Below are positions 1 through 4,550 of a DNA stretch of 5,668 bases, piece after piece. The translations under genes and the position numbers were made by a program. Under the pieces are notes generated by a model. The model was given only the letters and a program-made list of their open reading frames with translations, made no database searches and was not told the DNA's origin. How positions within the stretch are numbered: position 1 is the stretch's first letter; every line of letters starts with the position of its first letter. This DNA is from Rhodospirillaceae bacterium (GTDB taxonomy: Bacteria; Pseudomonadota; Alphaproteobacteria; CADEGL01). The stretch covers positions 1 to 5,668 of the forward strand of contig JABIRQ010000170.1 in the NCBI GenBank assembly GCA_018699755.1, given 5' to 3'.

Positions 1-1
1 C

Positions 2-565
2 CTCCATCAACTGCGCGCCGACGATCATCGACGGGTTCAGGGAAGCCATCGGCTCTTCGCAGGCGGGTGGTCCGGCGACGTCGTGCGCGAAGTGTTCGAA
101 CGCGGCCACGCCGCCGCCGTCCTGCCCTACGACCCCGCGCGCGACGCGGTCGTCCTGATCGAACAGTTCCGCATCGGGGCCTTCGCGGCGGGCGAACCCG
201 CCTGGCTGACCGAAGTCATCGCGGGGATCGTCGAGGAGGGCGAAACGCCGGACGACGTGGCCCGGCGCGAGGCGGTCGAGGAGGCCGGGCTGACCATCGC
301 CGCACTGGAGCCGGTCACGACCTTCTTCGTCAGCCCGGGCGGCACGACCCAGACCACGGCCCTGTTCGTCGGCCGGGTCGATTCGGCGGGCGTGGGCGGC
401 ATCCACGGCCTGGACGAAGAACACGAGGATATCCGCGCCTCGACCATGTCCTTCGACGACGCCATGGCCATGGGCGCGGACGGCCGTATCCGCGAGGCCG
501 CCACCCTGATCGCCCTGCAATGGCTGGCGCTCAACCGCGACCGGTTGAGGACGAAGTGGAAATAG
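2..565 (+). CDS. nudF: ADP-ribose pyrophosphatase, NudF-type Nudix hydrolase (5'-partial)
   Basis: Nudix hydrolases of this type split ADP-ribose into AMP and ribose 5-phosphate in the cytoplasm. The protein follows E. coli NudF (recalled) through HRLFAGGWSG, REVFERGHAAAVLPYDP and VVLIEQFR. A full Nudix box is encoded at about 224-292 (G-x5-E-x7-RE-x2-EE-x-GL), with the metal-binding REAVEE glutamates intact, followed by SPGGT (about 332-346), GIHGLDEEHEDIR and a C-terminal ALQWLALNRD. The frame stays open to the left edge, so the start lies outside the window. The GTG at 83 is the first in-frame ATG or GTG, but starting there would remove the conserved HRLFAGGWSG, so I reject it as the natural start. 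Bases 3 to about 45 look better coded in another frame (see findings), so a frameshift or small deletion is possible. It converges on the FrhB-family gene with a 36-bp gap. Confidence 0.88.
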   Translation, partial: LHQLRADDHRRVQGSHRLFAGGWSGDVVREVFERGHAAAVLPYDPARDAVVLIEQFRIGAFAAGEPAWLTEVIAGIVEEGETPDDVARREAVEEAGLTIAALEPVTTFFVSPGGTTQTTALFVGRVDSAGVGGIHGLDEEHEDIRASTMSFDDAMAMGADGRIREAATLIALQWLALNRDRLRTKWK

Positions 566-601
566 GCCGACCGCTCAAATCAAAACGACCGCGCCGCAGG
601 C

Positions 602-1849
602 TTACGCCGGCACGCTCGGTTCGTCCGCGTCGCCGTTGCGCACCCGGCGCATGACCCCGAGCATCTGACGGACCGTATAGACCAGCCCGGCCTTGAACAG
701 GGCGATGCGGATCACCCGCAGGCCGGGGTAGCGCGGGAAGAGCCGGCCCTTGAGGGACAGGCCCCATTGGCGCCCCAGCATGCCGTTCTTCTTCCAGGCC
801 TGGTGGGGCTGGGTGTCGGCCATGGTCTCGACGAAGGGCATCTGGTCGGGCTCGACCTCCAAGGCGCCCGCTGCGATCGCCCGCTCGACCAGGCCCTTGC
901 CGTTGGCCGTGCGCGCGACGATGCCGTTGAAGCCCTCGTCCTCGCCCGTGGGCGAACCGCCGGGCCAGATATCGAGGGCGATGACATCGGCCTGCTCGCC
1001 GATCGGGTCCATGCACATCTTGCAGCGCCAGGGCAGGTGCCAGTTGCGCTTGTCCGACCAGACGCTGAGATAGGTGACCGTGTGGGTCTCGCCGCTCTTC
1101 GTTTCCATCGTGGTCAGGCCCGGACAGCCGTAGCCCCGATAGCGGAAGGTCGTCAGCTCGTCCTCGGTCAGGTCGTGCTTGGCCATCTGATTGAAGGTCA
1201 TGGCCAAGGTCGACTGCCCGCCGCAGGAGATCGAGAGCAGGTATTTGCAGTATTTCGCGACCCGTTCGTCCCGCTTGGCCAGGTTGCGCACGGCCGAGAT
1301 GTCGCAGGGTTTCGCGACCAGCGCGAAGGGCCGGCCCTTCTCCAGATGGTCCATGAAGTTGCTCAAGGGCGCGGTCGGGCCGTAGCGCGAGCCCATGCCG
1401 GCCAGCACGTCGTCGCGGCTGACGCTGACATGGGGCACGTTGCGGATCGGCGCTTCGCCGGGCGAGCGCATATGGGCGATGAACTCGACCTCGCCGGATT
1501 CGAGCAGATGGATGGCGAGGGCGGTCAGCACGCCCCCGGTCGCCGCCTTGTGACGGATATCCGGGTCGCCCGACCAGCCGTTCCACATGCCGTGGGAATA
1601 GCCCCAATAGTCATCGTGCTCCGCGCCCGGACCGGCCGTCTCCGCCGCCATGCCCGAGGTCGAGACGCCCGGGCAGGTCGCGTTGATCAGATTCATGGTC
1701 TCCCGGTCGAGCGCCTGTTTCTCCAACGGGCGCAGCACCCCGCCAGGAGTCCAGCGCATCTCGACCTTGTCCGGGCCCGCGATACTCGCGCAAAGGCCGC
1801 AGCCGATGCACAGGCCGTTGGTAACGATCTGATCGAGATTGCGGGCCAT
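602..1849 (-). CDS. Coenzyme F420 hydrogenase/dehydrogenase beta subunit (FrhB) family iron-sulfur flavoprotein
   Basis: The product is 415 aa. The N-terminus has a ferredoxin-like cluster motif, CIGCGLC (Cys14, 17, 20), completed by a CPG at Cys59. The FrhB/FdhB N-terminal domain follows (ATGGVLTALAIHLLESGEV, 103-121), then GSRYGP at 153-158, the family signature FALVAKPCDISAVRNL (175-190), YRGYGCPG (237-244) and CKMCMDPIGEQAD (276-288). Cys182, Cys276 and Cys279 are candidate ligands of a second cluster. Characterised relatives include the F420-oxidising FrhB, BciB (8-vinyl reductase) and plant HCAR, which use FAD and Fe-S clusters to reduce their substrates. The substrate and electron donor here cannot be read from the sequence. 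I chose the ATG at 1847-1849 because AAGGGGAGG lies about 5 bases upstream and the ferredoxin motif starts at once. A start at 1939 would add an Ala/Arg-rich tail encoded by a tandem repeat. The gene is monocistronic as far as can be seen. Confidence 0.88.
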   Translation of the reverse strand: MARNLDQIVTNGLCIGCGLCASIAGPDKVEMRWTPGGVLRPLEKQALDRETMNLINATCPGVSTSGMAAETAGPGAEHDDYWGYSHGMWNGWSGDPDIRHKAATGGVLTALAIHLLESGEVEFIAHMRSPGEAPIRNVPHVSVSRDDVLAGMGSRYGPTAPLSNFMDHLEKGRPFALVAKPCDISAVRNLAKRDERVAKYCKYLLSISCGGQSTLAMTFNQMAKHDLTEDELTTFRYRGYGCPGLTTMETKSGETHTVTYLSVWSDKRNWHLPWRCKMCMDPIGEQADVIALDIWPGGSPTGEDEGFNGIVARTANGKGLVERAIAAGALEVEPDQMPFVETMADTQPHQAWKKNGMLGRQWGLSLKGRLFPRYPGLRVIRIALFKAGLVYTVRQMLGVMRRVRNGDADEPSVPA

Positions 1850-1878
1850 CCGGGCCTCCCCTTGCTCTCCCTGCCCCT

Positions 1879-1909
1879 CGCGGGCCGCGCGGGCCGCGCG
1901 GGCCGCGCG
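1879..1909. repeat. Short tandem repeat, 9-bp unit, about 3.4 copies
   Basis: The unit CGCGGGCCG occurs three times head to tail, at 1879-1887, 1888-1896 and 1897-1905, followed by CGCG. All copies are identical. It lies 30 to 60 bases upstream of the chosen FrhB-family start, probably in its 5' leader. Read on the minus strand it would encode Ala-Ala-Arg repeats, which argues against translation from the further-upstream ATG. Pure GC repeats of this kind can arise by slippage, and the copy number may vary between strains. Confidence 0.85.
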
Positions 1910-1946
1910 ATCCTGCCACGGCGCCGGGCCGCGGTCCAAGACGCAA

Positions 1947-1976
1947 ACGGCCCGTCCCGGGAGAGGGGTGGGCCGT
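1947..1976. other. GC-rich inverted repeat (possible hairpin)
   Basis: ACGGCCC (1947-1953) and GGGCCGT (1970-1976) are perfect 7-bp inverted complements around a 16-base loop. The loop can add CCC/GGG pairs (1956-1958 with 1966-1968). Read as minus-strand RNA it would sit about 100 to 130 bases upstream of the FrhB-family start. No U-tract follows directly on either strand, so I do not call it a terminator. Its role is unknown. Confidence 0.45.
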
Positions 1977-2022
1977 GCAATCGAGTATTTTCAGAAAATT
2001 GCATGGGGCCGAACAAATACTC
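1976..2022. promoter_or_regulatory. AT-rich island with nested inverted repeats, candidate operator/promoter region
   Basis: Three inverted repeats overlap here: TGCAAT (1976-1981) with ATTGCA (1998-2003), GAGTATTT (1983-1990) with AAATACTC (2015-2022), and a compact ATTTTC-A-GAAAAT (1987-1999). The island stands out as AT-rich in otherwise GC-rich DNA, and it lies between divergent genes, where promoters and operators are expected. On the minus strand, TTGGAG (2021-2026) and TGCAAT (1998-2003) are 17 bases apart, a weak sigma-70-like pair for the FrhB-family gene. The repeats are read directly. The operator role is inferred, and I cannot name the regulator. Confidence 0.4.
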
Positions 2023-2063
2023 CAAATCGAGCGAACTGCCGCAGTCCTTTGCGCGCACCCCTC

Positions 2064-2091
2064 TTGCCCCGTGCGCTTTCAAGCGTAGCAT
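2064..2091 (+). promoter_or_regulatory. Candidate cysK promoter
   Basis: TTGCCC (2064-2069) and TAGCAT (2086-2091) are separated by 16 bases and resemble a weak -35/-10 pair. Initiation would fall near 2098, giving a leader of about 40 bases before the cysK ATG. The near-palindrome CGCTT-TC-AAGCG (2074-2085) fills the spacer and could be an operator. Each hexamer matches the consensus at only about four positions, so this is a suggestion and not a firm call. Confidence 0.22.
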
Positions 2092-2137
2092 ATCGATCAG
2101 GTGAGAGTTTCCCCCTATCGCCACCGAGAGAACCGCC

Positions 2138-3175
2138 ATGCCCATTCGCCAAGATCTCGCCGACGCGATCGGCAACACGCCGTTGATCCGTCTGCGCCAG
2201 GCCTCGGAGGCCACCGGCTGCGAAATCCTCGGTAAGTGCGAATTCTTGAATCCGGGCAGCTCGATCAAGGACCGGGCGGCAAAGTTCATCATCCTGGACG
2301 CCGAGGCGCGGGGCGCCCTGCAGCCCGGCGGCACGATCGTCGAGGGCACCGCGGGCAATACGGGCATCGGCCTCGCCCTGGTCGCCGATTCGCGCGGTTA
2401 CCGCACCGTCATCGTCATCCCCGAGACCCAGTCCGACGAAAAGAAGGACATGCTGCGCCTGGCCGGGGCCGAACTCGTCCAGGTCCCGGCGGCGCCCTTT
2501 CGCAACCCGAACAACTACGTCCGGATTGCCGAGCGCCTGGCCGCCCAACTCACGGAAACCACCCCGGAAGGCGTGCTCTACGCCAACCAGTGGGACAACC
2601 TGGCCAATATGCGCGCCCATTACGAAGGCACCGGCCCGGAGATCTGGGATCAGCTCGACGGCAAGATCGACGGCTTCGCCTGCGCCGTCGGCACGGGCGG
2701 CACCCTGGCCGGCATCAGCCGCTATCTGAAGGAAAAGAACGCTGATATCCAAATCGGTCTCGCCGATCCGGACGGGGCCGCCATGTACGAATATTTCCGC
2801 ACCGGCGAACTGAAATCCGAGGGCAGTTCGATCACCGAGGGCATCGGCCAGGGCCGGATCACGGCCAATGTCGCCGAAATCCAGGTCGATCATCCCTTCC
2901 GCATTGCCGATGCCGAGGCCCTGCCCGTTCTGTTCGACCTTCTGCGCCACGAAGGGCTGTGCCTGGGCGGCTCCAGCGGCATCAACGTGGCGGGCGCCAT
3001 CCGCCTCGCCAAGGAGATGGGCCCAGGCCATAGGATCGTCACCGTGTTGTGCGATCAGGGCCAACGCTACCAGAGCAAATTGTGGAATCCAGCCTTCCTG
3101 CGCGAGAAAGGCCTGCCGGTCCCAGAATGGCTCGACAGGGGCGATTCTAAAATAGAAATTCCCATTGAAAAATAA
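2138..3175 (+). CDS. cysK: Cysteine synthase A (O-acetylserine sulfhydrylase, PLP-dependent)
   Basis: The enzyme makes L-cysteine from O-acetylserine and sulfide in the cytoplasm, using pyridoxal phosphate. The product is 345 aa of fold-type II. IGNTPLIRL opens the fold at 11-19. NPGSSIKDRAA places the PLP-binding lysine at Lys44. The substrate loop reads EGTAGNTG (69-76), where classic CysK has TSGNTG. The phosphate-binding loop GTGGT is at 185-189, and GGSSG at 277-281 corresponds to the region contacting the PLP ring nitrogen. The Ala-for-Ser change and the length match a branch that I recall as usual in alphaproteobacteria. There is no CBS regulatory domain, so it is not a full cystathionine beta-synthase, although a related activity on other activated serines cannot be excluded. 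A 20-bp gap to sseA indicates an operon. The last codons are unusually AT-rich. Confidence 0.92.
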   Translation: MPIRQDLADAIGNTPLIRLRQASEATGCEILGKCEFLNPGSSIKDRAAKFIILDAEARGALQPGGTIVEGTAGNTGIGLALVADSRGYRTVIVIPETQSDEKKDMLRLAGAELVQVPAAPFRNPNNYVRIAERLAAQLTETTPEGVLYANQWDNLANMRAHYEGTGPEIWDQLDGKIDGFACAVGTGGTLAGISRYLKEKNADIQIGLADPDGAAMYEYFRTGELKSEGSSITEGIGQGRITANVAEIQVDHPFRIADAEALPVLFDLLRHEGLCLGGSSGINVAGAIRLAKEMGPGHRIVTVLCDQGQRYQSKLWNPAFLREKGLPVPEWLDRGDSKIEIPIEK

Positions 3176-3194
3176 CGTATTATAGAGGTTATTT
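3170..3194 (+). other. AT-rich inverted repeat spanning the cysK stop and sseA leader
   Basis: AAATAAC (3170-3176), which contains the cysK stop, is the perfect inverted complement of GTTATTT (3188-3194), just before the sseA ATG. The loop of 11 bases holds most of the likely sseA ribosome binding site, AGAGG (3184-3188). A weak mRNA hairpin here could present or mask the site and tie sseA translation to ribosomes ending cysK. The pairing is seen; the effect is inferred. Confidence 0.35.
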
Positions 3195-3195
3195 A

Positions 3196-4056
3196 ATGTC
3201 ATGCGGGAATAACACAGCGCTCGTCGAAACGGCCTGGCTGGCCGATCACCTCGACGCACCCGATGTCGTCGTGGTCGACGGCTCCTGGTATCTGCCGCAA
3301 CTCGAGCGCGATCCCAAGGCGGAATATGCCGAGGGTCATATTCCGGGCGCGGTATATTTCGACATCGACGAAATTGCCGACACCGACAACTCCCTGCCCC
3401 ATATGTTCCCGTCCGGGGACCGCTTCGCCGAGAAAGTCGGCGCGCTGGGCATTTCGAACGGCCACCACGTCGTGGTCTATGACGGCCTGGGGCTGTTCAG
3501 CGCGGGGCGGGTCTGGTGGATGTTCCGTGCTTTCGGGCATGAGCAGGTCTCCGTTTTGAACGGCGGCCTGCCGAAATGGCTCGCCGAGGAACGGCCGCTG
3601 GAATCGGGGCCCGTCAAGCGGCGACCGGCCACGTTCCGCCCGGCCTTCCGCCACGGCATGGTGCGCGGGCTCCGCCACATGCGGGCCAATCTCGACAGCG
3701 GCCGTGATCAGGTGCTCGACGCCCGCGCCGCCGGCCGTTTCTCGGGCGAGGAGCCCGAGATACGGCCCGGCCTGCGCGGCGGCCACATTCCGGGCAGCCG
3801 AAACCTGCCCTTCAACGGCCTTGTCGATCCCGGCACGAATACCCTGAAGGATGCCTCCGCCCTCAAAGCCCTGTTCGAGGGCTCTGGGGTCGATCTCGCC
3901 CGCCCCGTCGTGACCACCTGCGGCTCCGGCATCTCGGCCTGCAACCTGGCGCTCGGCCTGCACCTTCTCGGCCACCGGGACGTGGCGATCTATGACGGGT
4001 CCTGGACCGAATGGGGCGGCCAGGACGACACCCCGGTCGAGACGGGACCGGCCTGA
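3196..4056 (+). CDS. sseA: 3-mercaptopyruvate sulfurtransferase (two rhodanese domains)
   Basis: The enzyme moves sulfur from 3-mercaptopyruvate to an active-site cysteine as persulfide, then to thiols, thioredoxin or cyanide, releasing pyruvate. The product is 286 aa, usual for the family. It has an N-terminal inactive rhodanese domain (about 8-135, with EGHIPGAVYFDID and a VVVYDG strand) and a C-terminal catalytic one (about 165-280, with RGGHIPGSRN). The catalytic loop is CGSGISA with Cys242. This is of the mercaptopyruvate type (CGSGVTA in E. coli SseA, recalled), not the CRKGVTA thiosulfate type, which favours MST over rhodanese. The ATG at 3196 has AGAGG 7 bases upstream. There is no signal peptide, so it is cytoplasmic. 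Placement directly after cysK suggests joint control of cysteine synthesis and cysteine-derived sulfur transfer. A 24-bp gap leads to the GNAT gene. Confidence 0.92.
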   Translation: MSCGNNTALVETAWLADHLDAPDVVVVDGSWYLPQLERDPKAEYAEGHIPGAVYFDIDEIADTDNSLPHMFPSGDRFAEKVGALGISNGHHVVVYDGLGLFSAGRVWWMFRAFGHEQVSVLNGGLPKWLAEERPLESGPVKRRPATFRPAFRHGMVRGLRHMRANLDSGRDQVLDARAAGRFSGEEPEIRPGLRGGHIPGSRNLPFNGLVDPGTNTLKDASALKALFEGSGVDLARPVVTTCGSGISACNLALGLHLLGHRDVAIYDGSWTEWGGQDDTPVETGPA

Positions 4057-4080
4057 ACGCCGCGCAAAGGCTCGACGAGG

Positions 4081-4512
4081 ATGGACATCCGTCACTATGT
4101 GGCAAGCGATCTCGATCAGGTCGTCGCGCTCTGGGGCCGGTGCGGCCTGCTCGTGCCTTGGAACGATCCCGTCGCGGATATCCGCCTCGCCCTTGAAAGC
4201 GGACACGGCACGGTGCTGGTCGGCGTGGGAGACGGCGCACGGATCGTCGCCGCCGTCATGGTCGGCCATGACGGGCATCGGGGCTGGCTCTACTACCTTG
4301 CGGTCGATTCCGACCGGCGTGGAAAAGGGCTCGGCCGCCGCATGGTCCAGGCGGCGGAGGCTTGGGCCGCCGAGAGAGGCATCCGCAAGGCCGAATTGAT
4401 GATCCGGGGCGGCAACACGGCCGTGCGCGCCTTCTACGAACGCCTGGGCTATCGCGTCGAGGACCGCGTCGTGATGACGCGCTGGCTGGACGGCACCGAA
4501 CCGAACGGCTAG
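4081..4512 (+). CDS. ypeA: GNAT family N-acetyltransferase, YpeA-like
   Basis: The product is a 143-aa single-domain GNAT enzyme that should transfer an acetyl group from acetyl-CoA to an unknown amine or protein substrate. It follows E. coli YpeA (recalled) from its first residues: MDIRHY, ALWGRCGLLVPWNDP (16-30) and DGHRGWLYYLAVDS (64-77). The acetyl-CoA pyrophosphate loop is RGKGLG (80-85), fitting R-x-x-G-x-G/A, and the C-terminal strand is NTAVRAFYERLGY (112-124). The ATG at 4081 matches the family start. A possible binding site, AAAGG (4066-4070), lies 10 bases upstream, and GAGG directly abuts the ATG. It is third in the cysK-sseA cluster with short gaps. That suggests cotranscription, but no sulfur-related role is established. 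It converges on the M24 peptidase gene 31 bp away. Confidence 0.87.
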   Translation: MDIRHYVASDLDQVVALWGRCGLLVPWNDPVADIRLALESGHGTVLVGVGDGARIVAAVMVGHDGHRGWLYYLAVDSDRRGKGLGRRMVQAAEAWAAERGIRKAELMIRGGNTAVRAFYERLGYRVEDRVVMTRWLDGTEPNG

Positions 4513-4522
4513 GCCTCGAGCA

Positions 4523-4550
4523 GTCCTACCGGACCGCGCCCTGCTAGGAC
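4523..4550. terminator. Weak inverted repeat between convergent genes, possible bidirectional terminator
   Basis: GTCCTA (4523-4528) and TAGGAC (4545-4550) are perfect complements around 16 bases, placed where the ypeA-like gene and the M24 gene converge. A competing smaller stem, GTCC/GGAC (4523-4526 with 4531-4534), shares one arm. No U-tract follows on either strand and the right arm overlaps the M24 stop codon, so this is only a tentative terminator. Confidence 0.2.

Larger units (their letters stand above)
1850..2137. other. Divergent intergenic region between the FrhB-family gene and cysK
   Basis: This 288-bp stretch carries no convincing gene. It must hold the promoters of two divergent genes. 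On the left is a GC-only tandem repeat (1879-1909). In the middle are a GC hairpin (1947-1976) and an AT-rich island (about 1981-2027). On the right are further short inverted repeats: ACTGC-C-GCAGT at 2035-2045, GCGCAC/GTGCGC at 2053-2058 and 2071-2076, and CGCTT/AAGCG at 2074-2085. Long open frames cross it in several frames, but they lack protein-like composition. The cysK ribosome binding site is weak (GAGAG at 2126-2130, 7 bases before the ATG). Confidence 0.8.

Noticed and set aside
566..601. Terminator in the gap between nudF and the FrhB-family gene
   Set aside because: No convincing stem with a U-tract was found on either strand.
67..654. Plus-strand open frame of 195 codons overlapping nudF
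   Set aside because: The product is an Arg/Gly/Pro-rich string typical of an out-of-frame read of GC-rich DNA. The other frame carries the Nudix box.
1850..1939. Upstream ATG at 1939 as the start of the FrhB-family gene
   Set aside because: The extra 30 residues are low-complexity Ala/Arg/Gly from the tandem repeat, while the ATG at 1849 has a strong AAGGGGAGG and directly precedes the ferredoxin motif.
767..2104. Long plus-strand open frame (445 codons) opposite the FrhB-family gene
   Set aside because: The translation is rich in Gly, Arg, His and Asp with no domain, as expected of the complement of a high-GC gene. The minus strand has the cysteine motifs of a known family.
3165..3183. TTGAAA (3165-3170) and TATTAT (3178-3183) as an sseA promoter
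   Set aside because: The hexamers are only 7 bases apart, and a start after TATTAT would leave out the sseA ribosome binding site.
1991..3259. Long minus-strand open frame (422 codons) opposite cysK
   Set aside because: It mirrors cysK codons in GC-rich DNA, shows no recognisable domain, and the plus strand encodes a clear PLP enzyme with all its motifs.
3199..4278. Minus-strand open frame (359 codons) opposite sseA and the GNAT gene
   Set aside because: It is the antisense shadow of two well-supported genes and has no recognisable motif or ribosome binding site.
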